In this document: piece by piece, positions 10,827-18,902 of the stretch
Layout of the letters: every line of letters begins with the position of its first letter
Position numbering within the stretch: the first letter of the stretch is position 1
Translations under genes and position numbers: made by a program
Assembly: GCF_000753795.1 (NCBI RefSeq)
Contig: NZ_JPEO01000004.1
Location: 62,001-126,000, forward strand
Reading direction: 5' to 3'
DNA length: 64,000 nt
Origin: Shewanella mangrovi
Lineage (GTDB): Bacteria; Pseudomonadota; Gammaproteobacteria; Enterobacterales; Shewanellaceae
The notes under the pieces: generated by a model
The model's database searches: none
What the model was told of the DNA's origin: nothing
What the model saw: the letters and a program-made list of their open reading frames with translations, nothing else

Positions 10827-11317
10827 TGAATATGTCTCACAAAGTCTACTAGTTCAGGTTTGGCAATGCGGCGGTAATCGTCGCTCGCCACAATTATTGA
10901 ACGCTCTAAGCTCCCAGCGTTAAAGGCAATTTCATCGTAGCGACTAAACAGCTGCGGCGCTGCCACTAGCTTGAGTTGTGGATGAAAACTAAAGGGGGGA
11001 ATTGCACCCGCAACACAGCCAGTCAGCTCGGCCATTTCGGCTGGACTCGCGAGCGAGGCTTTGCGTGCGCCGAAGTGATAGGCTAGCTTGGCGAGATCCG
11101 CTTGCGCATCACCCGGTAGGATTGCCAAAACATGGCATTTCACACCATTCCCTTTCAGGTGCGTCAACAGCCCTTTGGCTCCTTGGCCGAGTTCAGTGCC
11201 ACGTATTTTTGCCACCTCTTCACAGCGTCCACCGCTGGCATGTTCAATCACGCGAAAGCGCGCATTTTGCTCGCTAAGTTGTTGATAAATTGTTTGGAAT
11301 ACATTTATTTGTAACAT
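10820..11317 (-). CDS. YbaK/aaRS-associated domain protein, YeaK-like trans-editing deacylase
   Basis: A 165-residue stand-alone editing domain related to the INS domain of prolyl-tRNA synthetase; such proteins hydrolyse mischarged aminoacyl-tRNAs. The sequence closely follows E. coli YeaK: EIRGTELGQ-like KIRGTELGQGAKGLL, KGNGVKCHVLAILPGD, ARKASLASPAEMAELTGC, GAIPPFSFHPQLKLV and YDEIAFNAGSLERSI. The family lysine sits in the HLKGNGVK segment. It is transcribed toward the oxidoreductase gene and diverges from the TonB receptor gene. The exact tRNA specificity cannot be read from sequence. Confidence 0.85.
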   Translation of the reverse strand: MLQINVFQTIYQQLSEQNARFRVIEHASGGRCEEVAKIRGTELGQGAKGLLTHLKGNGVKCHVLAILPGDAQADLAKLAYHFGARKASLASPAEMAELTGCVAGAIPPFSFHPQLKLVAAPQLFSRYDEIAFNAGSLERSIIVASDDYRRIAKPELVDFVRHIHQ

Positions 11318-11608
11318 TCAGCCCAACAAAATTAAGACAGTTAACTCGACCATTTTTAATGTGCCAGAGAGTGGCATTGAGCTCAAGCTACCGCTGTGAC
11401 TGAATAATCGGTTAATTGCATGATTTTTTATATAATGAATTTGAATTTTCTATCACTAATTTGAATACATTGGTTATAAGAAGCGGTGATACCATTGCGA
11501 CCAATTTGTTAATGAAGAACGAGCACTCTCTCTTCTCCATTCTCTTTAGCGTTTTTTCTTTTTAATTTACCCGTTGATTTAATTGCACATTCATTAAGGT
11601 TTGACTTC

Positions 11609-14014
11609 ATGAAACGCGTTTCAATTATTGCTCTGGCTGTCGCTGGCCAATGGGCTGCACCTGCTGTTATGGCAGCGGATGATGCGGCTAATAACAGCAA
11701 CATGGAAAAAATCTCGGTGGTAGGCTCGCGCATTGCGATGCGCACGGCTACCGACAGCGTAGCGCCAGTGGATATCATCACTGCCGAGCAGCTGGAGGCT
11801 ACAGGTCTGACAGAAACCGCCAAGGCGTTGCAGTTTGCAGCACCTAGCTATAGCTTCCCATTCTCTGCGGTAACCGATGGTTCTGACGCGGTGCGTCCGG
11901 CGAACCTGCGTGGTTTGTCACCGGATCATACCTTGGTGTTAGTAAACGGTAAGCGTTACCACAGCTCAGCGCTGGTGCACTTGTCTGGCACTGTTGGTAA
12001 AGGTGCATCAAACGTCGATTTGAACACCATCCCAATGGCGGCGATCAAGCGCATTGAAATCCTGCGTGATGGCGCGGCGGCACAGTATGGTTCTGATGCG
12101 ATTGCTGGCGTCATCAACGTGGTCCTGAAAGACAACCGCGATGGTGGCATGGTCAGCGCACAAGTAGGCCAAACCTACCAAGGTGACGGCGAGCAATGGC
12201 GTGTGGGCGCCAATAAAGGCCTGAGCTGGAGCGAAGATGGTTTTGTAAATGTGTCGCTGGAAGCACAACATAAAAACAAAACCAACCGTGCCGGTCTCGA
12301 CCCGCGTCAACAGTATCCAACACTGGCGGATGGTAGTGCCGATCCTCGTGAAGACACCTTTGATCGTCTGAACTTCCACGTGGGTGATGCGGAATACGAC
12401 AACCTGTCACTGTTTGCGAATGGTGCACAGTTCTTCGGCGACAATAAGCTCTATTTCAACGGCGGCTTCAGCCAACGTGAAACCCACTCCGGTGCTTTCT
12501 ACCGTCGTGCGCTGCAAGATAACAACGTACCGGAAATCTACCCTGACGGCTTTTTGCCGATTCTGGCACCACGTATCAAAGACTACTCTGCGCTGATCGG
12601 TTATGAGTTTGAACTGGGCAAATGGCACATTGATAGCTCCGCCGGTTACGGTAAAAACAGCTTCCAATATCGTGTTGAAGACTCATTGAATGCGTCTTAT
12701 GGTCCAGACAGTCAAACCAGCTTTGACGCAGGTACGCTGTCGACTGATGAAATCGATTTGAGCATCGACGCGTCGCGCTATTTTGCCTTCTTCAACCAAT
12801 CCGACATCATGCTGGCGTTAGGTGCTGCATGGCGTCAAAACGGCTACGAAATTGAAGCGGGTGAAGAAGCGTCATACGCTAGCGGTGGTTATCAAAACAA
12901 ACCAGCGGGCAGCCAAGGTTTTGGTGGTTTTACGCCGGAATCCGAGGTGGATGAAAACCGTCACAACACCGCTTTATACGCTGAGCTGGAAAACCAGTTA
13001 AGTGAAGCCTTCTACTGGTCTGCGGCGCTGCGTTATGAAGATTACTCCGACTTCGGCGATAAGATCAGCTGGAAACTGGCGGGTCGTTACGACTTCAATG
13101 ACAACTTTGCGATTCGTGCTACGGCGAACACCGGTTTCCGCGCTCCGAGCGTACAACAGCTGTACTTCACCAATATCTCGACCTTGTTTAATCCAGATCC
13201 TACAACTGGTGAGATGGTGCCAACAGAGTCAGGTACCTTTAACAACTTGTCGCCAGTGACCCAAGCATTGCAGGTGGGTAAATTGCGCCCTGAAGAGTCA
13301 ACCTCATTCAGCTTGGGGTTTGTCTATACCGGCGATAATGGCCTGACTGTGACCTTGGATAGCTATCAAATCGATATCGACGATCGTATCGTGCTGTCTA
13401 GCTCGTTGCGTGCCAGCGATTCTGATGTTGTCGGTGCAGCTCTGGCTGGCACTAACGCCGAATCTGCGCGTTTCTTTATCAATGCGGTGGATACCCGTAC
13501 ACGTGGTGTCGACTTAGTGGTAGCGCAACAGTTTGATTTGGGTAGCTTAGGTGATTTGAAAGCGAACATTGCATACGCCTATAACAACACCGATATCCAA
13601 GATATCAACCTGCCATCCATTTTGAACGGCTTGCAGGATCAACTGTTTGATCACATCGAACAAGTGCGTATGACCGAAGCGACGTCGCACAACACTGGTA
13701 GCTTAGGTTTGACTCACCACTTGGGTGACTTCACTACCAGCCTGCGCTTTAGCTATTTTGGTCCTTACACCATTGCTTATAGCAGCACCGGTGATAAAGA
13801 GTATGAAGGCAAAACAACCGTTGATTTGTCAGTAGCATATGCAGCTACCGACAATCTGACCTTCACCGTAGGTGCGCAAAACTTGTTTGACACTTACCCT
13901 GAGAAGCGTCCGGAAAACAACAACTACAACGGTATCTTCAAGTACCCACTGACCAACACGCCATTTGGCTTTAACGGTGGTTACTACTTCGCGGAAGCGA
14001 CTTACCGTTTCTAA
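11609..14014 (+). CDS. TonB-dependent outer-membrane receptor, substrate unknown
   Basis: An 801-residue TonB-dependent receptor. It has a signal peptide ending near VMAADDAA, a likely TonB box EKISVVGSR (about residues 32-40), and a plug domain (VDIITAEQLEATG, LRGLSPDHTLVLVNGKRYH, IKRIEILRDGAAAQYGSDAIAGVINVVLK). A 22-strand barrel follows, ending in the aromatic C-terminal strand GGYYFAEATYRF required for outer-membrane assembly. It stands alone between a 291-base upstream region and its own terminator, so no pathway context names the ligand. The upstream region contains TATAAT-like sequences near 11432 and 11475 but no Fur box I could support. Confidence 0.88.
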   Translation: MKRVSIIALAVAGQWAAPAVMAADDAANNSNMEKISVVGSRIAMRTATDSVAPVDIITAEQLEATGLTETAKALQFAAPSYSFPFSAVTDGSDAVRPANLRGLSPDHTLVLVNGKRYHSSALVHLSGTVGKGASNVDLNTIPMAAIKRIEILRDGAAAQYGSDAIAGVINVVLKDNRDGGMVSAQVGQTYQGDGEQWRVGANKGLSWSEDGFVNVSLEAQHKNKTNRAGLDPRQQYPTLADGSADPREDTFDRLNFHVGDAEYDNLSLFANGAQFFGDNKLYFNGGFSQRETHSGAFYRRALQDNNVPEIYPDGFLPILAPRIKDYSALIGYEFELGKWHIDSSAGYGKNSFQYRVEDSLNASYGPDSQTSFDAGTLSTDEIDLSIDASRYFAFFNQSDIMLALGAAWRQNGYEIEAGEEASYASGGYQNKPAGSQGFGGFTPESEVDENRHNTALYAELENQLSEAFYWSAALRYEDYSDFGDKISWKLAGRYDFNDNFAIRATANTGFRAPSVQQLYFTNISTLFNPDPTTGEMVPTESGTFNNLSPVTQALQVGKLRPEESTSFSLGFVYTGDNGLTVTLDSYQIDIDDRIVLSSSLRASDSDVVGAALAGTNAESARFFINAVDTRTRGVDLVVAQQFDLGSLGDLKANIAYAYNNTDIQDINLPSILNGLQDQLFDHIEQVRMTEATSHNTGSLGLTHHLGDFTTSLRFSYFGPYTIAYSSTGDKEYEGKTTVDLSVAYAATDNLTFTVGAQNLFDTYPEKRPENNNYNGIFKYPLTNTPFGFNGGYYFAEATYRF

Positions 14015-14044
14015 GTGTTGACTGACGTAATATCCTGAGTTTTT

Positions 14045-14070
14045 GGCCGCTCTCTGAGCGGCCTTTTTTA
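14045..14070. terminator. Terminator after the TonB-dependent receptor gene
   Basis: GGCCGCTC and GAGCGGCC pair across a three-base loop and are followed by T6 on the plus strand. It lies between convergent genes and may serve both. Confidence 0.85.
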
Positions 14071-14095
14071 TGAATGGTGGTTGAGCAAGCGCTGA

Positions 14096-14416
14096 CTAAA
14101 GTAACCAATGACGCAGCAGGCCAGTGGCGACAATGGCAATAATGACTGTTGGCAGCAAGGAGAAGCGCAGCATGGCGACAAAGGTGATGGCAACCGCCAG
14201 AATATCACTGATATGACCGGAGAAAATCACCGGTGCGATGACGGCGATCAACACGCAACCCGGCACCACTTCCATGACCCGTTCTAGGCGCGGGTTCAAT
14301 GTACGATTGCGCAGTGCCAAATAGCCGATAATTCGAGTAAGGTAAGTGGTCATTCCCATCGCCACTATGGTTAACAGCGCCATGTGTTCAATGAATAGAT
14401 TCTCTAACGGATCCAT
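14096..14416 (-). CDS. AzlD-family branched-chain amino acid exporter subunit
   Basis: A 106-residue membrane protein with about four helices (LLTIVAMGMTTYLTRIIGYL, RVMEVVPGCVLIAVIAPVIF, ILAVAITFVAMLRFSLLP, VIIAIVATGLL). It matches AzlD/YgaH, the small partner of AzlC/YgaZ in valine and other branched-chain amino acid export. The start overlaps the azlC stop by one base (TAATG), which fixes the start at 14416; the longer frame upstream is azlC read out of phase. Pairing with the next gene makes the family call strong, but the exact substrate is inferred. Confidence 0.85.
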   Translation of the reverse strand: MDPLENLFIEHMALLTIVAMGMTTYLTRIIGYLALRNRTLNPRLERVMEVVPGCVLIAVIAPVIFSGHISDILAVAITFVAMLRFSLLPTVIIAIVATGLLRHWLL

Positions 14417-15138
14417 TAGCGTTTTCCCCAAATCAGTGCTGCAAGAATCCCGGCTAAGGTGCCGCCCGCGACATACCAAGCCCCAGGTAACAGATGATAT
14501 AAAATCCCGGCAACCACTAAACTGACAAACCATGGCCAACAATGGCTAAGCCCACGCCACATGCCTTTGAGCAGCACCAAAAACACCGCGGTAAATGCCA
14601 TATCAAAACCGTACTGCTCGACATCGCCAATCAGCGGTCCCACCGCCGCGCCGATGCCGGTAAATATCACCCACGAGCCATACAAACACGCCGCAACGCC
14701 GATATAAAACGGCACACTCAACTGCATGGATTTGCGTTGTTGGCAGTCGGTAATGCCAATCGCCCAGGCTTCGTCACACATAAAAAACAGCAACGGCAGT
14801 GACTGCTTTTTACTGAGATGGCGCATAAAGGGCACAAATGCTGCGCCCATGATGATGTGGCGACTGTTGACCAAAAAAGTCATGGCAACGATGAGCAATA
14901 AATGAGGTGGCGAGGTCCATAAACTGATGGCGGTAAACTCCGAACCACCGGCAAAGTTCACCCCAGTCATCAGCGGGACTTGCAGCACAGTGAAGCCTTT
15001 TTGCACCGCTTGTGCACCCAGCACCAAGGCAAAGGGAATAAAACCGAGTGTCATCGGTAGGGAGGTTTTAATACCGCGTAAAAATTCAGCTTTGGTGTTG
15101 GGGGACGGAGGTTCGGAACGGCTATTGGACTCGGTCAT
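14416..15138 (-). CDS. AzlC-family branched-chain amino acid permease/exporter
   Basis: A 240-residue inner-membrane protein of the AzlC (YgaZ) family. After a short polar N-terminus come FLRGIKTSLPMTLGFIPFA, then GVNFAGGSEFTAISLW, VNSRHIIMGAAFVPFM, PLLFFMCDEAWAIG and YIGVAACLYGSWVIFTG, all typical of the family. With the coupled downstream small subunit it should form a two-component exporter of valine, leucine or isoleucine. It is the first gene of a two-gene operon. The region 15139-15348 upstream also carries the divergent uvrD promoter. Confidence 0.88.
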   Translation of the reverse strand: MTESNSRSEPPSPNTKAEFLRGIKTSLPMTLGFIPFALVLGAQAVQKGFTVLQVPLMTGVNFAGGSEFTAISLWTSPPHLLLIVAMTFLVNSRHIIMGAAFVPFMRHLSKKQSLPLLFFMCDEAWAIGITDCQQRKSMQLSVPFYIGVAACLYGSWVIFTGIGAAVGPLIGDVEQYGFDMAFTAVFLVLLKGMWRGLSHCWPWFVSLVVAGILYHLLPGAWYVAGGTLAGILAALIWGKR

Positions 15139-15315
15139 CTGAGGTGGCTTGGCTCTGCTGGCATTATCGTTAAGGGAACATTGATATTGCCAGTGACGGC
15201 TGAGTTGTAAAGCGCTAAGCGAAAATTTTCGACCTTCGATTAACGAACCACGAATAATTGCGACGCGATGCTGATGGGCACTGAATCTTCGTCAAACTCA
15301 GCGGGCTTTTCTTGC

Positions 15316-15321
15316 TATAAT
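15316..15321 (+). promoter_or_regulatory. Likely -10 element of uvrD
   Basis: A perfect TATAAT lies 28 bases before the uvrD ATG, with a TTGC just upstream of it (weak extended -10) and no convincing -35. I looked for a LexA box (CTGT-N8-ACAG) between 15139 and 15348 and found none. Confidence 0.4.
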
Positions 15322-15348
15322 GCCGCCTCGATTTTGACGGAGGCAACG

Positions 15349-17517
15349 ATGGACGTATCTTCTTTACTTGATGGCCTGAATGAGAAACAGCGCGAAGCGG
15401 TTGGCGCGCCGCTGTCCAGCATGTTGGTGCTGGCTGGGGCGGGCAGTGGCAAAACGCGGGTGTTAACTCATCGCATTGCATGGCTGATGCAGGTAGAGAA
15501 CCAAAGTCCGTACTCGATTTTGGCGGTGACCTTTACCAACAAAGCGGCGCGCGAGATGCGCGAGCGGGTGGAGAAAGTGGTCGGCCACAATATGAGCCGG
15601 ATGTGGATTGGGACCTTCCACGGCTTGGCGCATCGGTTGCTGCGCACCCATTGGCAAGACGCCAACCTGCCGCAAAACTTCCAAATTTTGGATGGCGATG
15701 ACCAATACCGTCTGATCAAACGCATTCTTAAAAGCCTTAATCTGGATGAAAAACACTATCCACCGCGGATGGTGCAAAACTATATTTGCACCCAAAAAGA
15801 TGAAGGTTTTCGCCCGAAAGATATCGATGCGGGGCCGTTTCCGTTAGAGCAAAAGTTAAAAGAGATCTATCAGGTTTACCAAGAGTCGTGCGATCGCGCT
15901 GGGCTGGTGGACTTCTCCGAAATTCTGCTGCGCGCTTATGAGTTATGGCTCTACAAGCCACTGATTTTGCAGCACTACCGCGACCGATTTCAGCACATTT
16001 TGGTGGACGAATTCCAAGATACCAACACCATTCAGTACAAGTGGATTCAGGTACTGGCGGGCACCACCGCCCATGTGATGATTGTCGGTGATGACGACCA
16101 ATCGATTTACGGCTGGCGCGGCGCGCAGGTGGAAAACCTGCACAAATTCCTTAAAGATTTCCCCGGTGCTGAGACCATTCGTTTGGAGCAAAACTATCGC
16201 TCCAGCGGCAATATTCTTAAAGCGGCGAATGAGCTGATCGCCAACAACCCTGGCCGCTTGGGCAAAGATCTGTGGACGCAGGATGCCGATGGCGAACCGA
16301 TTGCGGTTTATAGCGCGTTTAACGAACTCGATGAAGCGCGCTTTATCGTGGGGCGCATCAATGACTGGCAAGACATGGGCAATGATCTCAGTGACTGCGC
16401 TATTTTATATCGCTCGAACGCGCAATCGCGGGTGCTGGAAGAAGCCTTATTGCACAAAGGCTTACCGTACAAAATCTACGGTGGTTTGCGCTTCTTCGAG
16501 CGGCAAGAAATTAAAGATGCCATGGGCTATCTGCGTTTGATGGCCAATCACGATGATGATGCCGCATTTGAGCGGGTGGTGAACACGCCAACCCGCGGTA
16601 TTGGCGATCGCACCTTGGAAATTCTGCGTTCGACCGCGCGCCATCATGGCTTAACCTTGTGGCAAACCGCGTTGCAGGCGTTGGATAAAAAAATGCTCAG
16701 CGGTCGTGCGGCCTCGGCGGTGCAAAACTTTCTGGATCTGATTGTGACGCTGGCGCGCGATACCGATGAAATGGCGCTGTATCGTATGGTGGATCATGTG
16801 TCGCAAGCCTCTGGCCTCAAAACCATGTATGAGCAGGAAAAAGGCGAGAAGGCGCAAAGCCGCGTGGAAAACTTAGAAGAGTTGGTCACCGCCGCGCGCA
16901 CTTTTGAAGTTCCGGAAGAGCTGCTCGATATGGGCGAACTCAATGCCTTTTTATCCCACGCGGCGCTGGAAGCGGGTGAAGGCCAAGCCGATGCCAACGC
17001 CGATGCGGTGCAGTTGATGACCTTGCACACCGCGAAAGGTTTGGAGTTCCCAGTCGTATTTATGGCCGGTGTGGAAGAGGGCTTATTCCCGAGTCAGTTG
17101 ACGCTGGAAGAGGGCGATCGCTTAGAGGAAGAGCGCCGTTTGTGTTACGTCGGTATGACCCGCGCCATGCAGCAGCTGTATATCACCTATGCAGAATCGC
17201 GCCGTATCTATGGCCGTGAAAACTACTCGCGGCCGTCACGTTTTCTTAAAGAATTACCGCCAGAATGTATTCGTGAAGTGCGTTTAAAAGCGCAGGTGAG
17301 CACACCCGCGTTTAGTACCCGCTTTAGCCAATCGAGTAGCGCTAGCAGTAATGAAACGGGTTATCGTCACGGCAGCAGAGTGCGCCACTTCAAATTTGGT
17401 GAAGGAACAGTGGTCAACAGTGAAGGCGCTGGGGCACAATCGCGGGTACAGGTGAATTTTGATGACTTCGGCAGCAAGTGGCTGGTGGTGGCCTATGCCA
17501 AACTGGAGTCGCTCTAG
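15349..17517 (+). CDS. uvrD: DNA helicase II
   Basis: A superfamily 1 3'-5' helicase that removes the excised oligonucleotide in nucleotide excision repair and works in mismatch repair. The ATG at 15349 follows GGAGG and gives 722 residues starting MDVSSLLDGLNEKQREA, matching E. coli UvrD (720). Motifs in order: Walker A AGSGKT (31-36), TFTNKAAREMRER, GTFHGLAHRLLR, LVDEFQDTN, GDDDQSIYGWRG, LEQNYRSS, LMTLHTAKGLEFP and YVGMTRAM. The C-terminal RVRHFKFGEGTVVN matches the Tudor-like domain that contacts RNA polymerase. It stands alone. Confidence 0.97.
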   Translation: MDVSSLLDGLNEKQREAVGAPLSSMLVLAGAGSGKTRVLTHRIAWLMQVENQSPYSILAVTFTNKAAREMRERVEKVVGHNMSRMWIGTFHGLAHRLLRTHWQDANLPQNFQILDGDDQYRLIKRILKSLNLDEKHYPPRMVQNYICTQKDEGFRPKDIDAGPFPLEQKLKEIYQVYQESCDRAGLVDFSEILLRAYELWLYKPLILQHYRDRFQHILVDEFQDTNTIQYKWIQVLAGTTAHVMIVGDDDQSIYGWRGAQVENLHKFLKDFPGAETIRLEQNYRSSGNILKAANELIANNPGRLGKDLWTQDADGEPIAVYSAFNELDEARFIVGRINDWQDMGNDLSDCAILYRSNAQSRVLEEALLHKGLPYKIYGGLRFFERQEIKDAMGYLRLMANHDDDAAFERVVNTPTRGIGDRTLEILRSTARHHGLTLWQTALQALDKKMLSGRAASAVQNFLDLIVTLARDTDEMALYRMVDHVSQASGLKTMYEQEKGEKAQSRVENLEELVTAARTFEVPEELLDMGELNAFLSHAALEAGEGQADANADAVQLMTLHTAKGLEFPVVFMAGVEEGLFPSQLTLEEGDRLEEERRLCYVGMTRAMQQLYITYAESRRIYGRENYSRPSRFLKELPPECIREVRLKAQVSTPAFSTRFSQSSSASSNETGYRHGSRVRHFKFGEGTVVNSEGAGAQSRVQVNFDDFGSKWLVVAYAKLESL

Positions 17518-17618
17518 TTTTTGATGATAAAAAGCTAGTTTGTGGTGTAAATCACATTTTTACTGCGCCATAATATGGGCAGTTAGCAACCACGGCAGCG
17601 GTGCGGAGAACCAAGCCA

Positions 17619-18494
17619 ATGACACTCAGGGATAAGTTACATGCCTATGCGCGCCTCGCGCGGATAGATCGTCCTATCGGAACCTTTTTATTACTCTGGC
17701 CTTGTTTAATGGCGCTGATGCTGGCGTCTGGCGGCATGCCGGATCTGAAAGTGTTGGCCATCTTTATCGTTGGCGTGTTTGTTATGCGTGCCTGTGGTTG
17801 CATCATCAATGACTATGCTGACCGTAATCTCGACGGTCATGTCGAGCGCACTAAGATGCGCCCGCTGGCTAGCGGTGAAGTGAGTGTAAAAGAGGCCTTG
17901 TTACTGTTTGTCGTCCTCGGCTTACTGGCTTTCGGTTTAGTGTTGATGCTCAATCCGCTGGTGGTGAAGCTGTCTTACATCGGCATTGTGCTGACCGTGA
18001 TCTATCCCTTCACCAAACGCTTTACCAACATGCCACAGATGTTTTTGGGCATTGTCTGGAGTTGGTCAATTCCGATGGCATACGCCGCTGCAACCGGTGA
18101 GGTACCTGCCGAAGCGTGGTGGTTATTTGCTGCTAACTGGTGCTGGACAGTGGCTTACGACACTATGTATGCCATGGTGGATCGCGAAGATGATCTGCGG
18201 GTCGGCATCAAGTCTACTGCCATTTTATTTGGTAAATACGACCGCCAAATCATAGGCTTATTCCAAATTTCTGCACTCGCTTGCTTTGTCACTGCTGGCT
18301 TTATCGCCGAACGCGGTGCCTTGTACCTGTTGGGGATTGTGGTATTTATCGGCTTTGGTTTGTATCAACAGCGCCTAATTCACGATCGTGAACGCGCCCC
18401 ATGTTTAAAAGCCTTTTTGAATAACAACTGGGCAGGAATGTCGCTGTTTGTGGCGCTCGGCATGGATTACCTGTTGCACACCGCTGCGTTATAA
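17619..18494 (+). CDS. ubiA: 4-hydroxybenzoate octaprenyltransferase
   Basis: An integral membrane prenyltransferase that attaches the polyprenyl tail to 4-hydroxybenzoate in ubiquinone synthesis. With the ATG at 17619, 291 residues (E. coli 290). The first aspartate-rich motif is [20 protein letters not shown] and the second is [18 protein letters not shown]; both bind Mg-diphosphate. About eight to nine hydrophobic helices surround them. A GTG 18 bases upstream is in frame but lies inside the ribosome-site region (CGGAGA). No ubiC is adjacent here, so the gene stands alone between uvrD and a terminator. Confidence 0.95.
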   Translation: MTLRDKLHAYARLARIDRPIGTFLLLWPCLMALMLASGGMPDLKVLAIFIVGVFVMRACGCIINDYADRNLDGHVERTKMRPLASGEVSVKEALLLFVVLGLLAFGLVLMLNPLVVKLSYIGIVLTVIYPFTKRFTNMPQMFLGIVWSWSIPMAYAAATGEVPAEAWWLFAANWCWTVAYDTMYAMVDREDDLRVGIKSTAILFGKYDRQIIGLFQISALACFVTAGFIAERGALYLLGIVVFIGFGLYQQRLIHDRERAPCLKAFLNNNWAGMSLFVALGMDYLLHTAAL

Positions 18495-18519
18495 ATTTTA
18501 GCGTTTTCGCTCACGTCTC

Positions 18520-18546
18520 AAAGGCCACCTCAATGTGGCCTTTGTT
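18520..18546 (+). terminator. Terminator after ubiA
   Basis: AAAGGCCAC and GTGGCCTTT pair across a six-base loop, followed by a short T-rich tail. Confidence 0.75.
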
Positions 18547-18561
18547 GTATCAAAATGTCCC
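18547..18561. promoter_or_regulatory. Conserved upstream element GTATCAAAATGTCCC, copy 1
   Basis: The same 15 bases recur at 24911-24925. Each copy starts 110 or 111 bases before the start of a ModE-box-like palindrome. Of this region's 408 non-coding bases (18495-18902), this element, the promoter and the palindrome are what I can support; the remaining 220 bases downstream form an A+T-rich leader with no clear structure. Function unknown; an activator site is one possibility. Confidence 0.5.
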
Positions 18562-18630
18562 ACCTTAATTTTACAATCCTAATTTATGCCGACGTAATAC
18601 ACGTTTCTGCATGGTTTATATCATCGACTG

Positions 18631-18659
18631 TTGACCTTTGAAATTGATCACATTACCGT
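18631..18659 (+). promoter_or_regulatory. Probable promoter of the TonB receptor/ABC operon
   Basis: TTGACC (18631-18636) and TACCGT (18654-18659) are 17 bases apart. The weak -10 overlaps the start of the ModE-like palindrome, which would suit repression when the regulator is bound. Confidence 0.4.
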
Positions 18660-18680
18660 TATGCATCTTTTTATATAGCG
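18657..18680. promoter_or_regulatory. ModE-box-like palindrome, copy 1
   Basis: CGTTATGCA-N6-TATATAGCG. The established ModE operator is two inverted CGNTATATA-like half sites with about six bases between, as in the E. coli modA operator. The right half here is a perfect CGCTATATA on the other strand, and the left half keeps CGTTAT and the final A. Its position at the promoter suggests molybdate- or tungstate-dependent repression of the receptor and transporter genes. Confidence 0.6.
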
Positions 18681-18902
18681 GTGAATATTTTATCGCTATT
18701 GCGCTAGTACTCAGCTGCTAATCCAGCCGAGTAATCCAGATGTTTCACCACTTGAGGGCAACATCTATTCACTCTTTCACCTGTTAATGCCTTTACCGCA
18801 GTTAATCAGCGGCGGCATAGGTGTAATTAAATATTAAATCAACGGACGTTGACCTTTTGTTGGGGCGAGCGCCGTAATAGTTGTGAGTTAAGGAACATGG
18901 GA

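Noticed and set aside
11318..11608. Fur box before the TonB-dependent receptor at 11609
   Set aside because: No GATAAT-type repeats in the needed arrangement; the A+T-rich stretches look like ordinary promoter DNA.
15139..15348. LexA (SOS) box before uvrD
   Set aside because: No CTGT-N8-ACAG-like palindrome found, although E. coli uvrD is SOS controlled.
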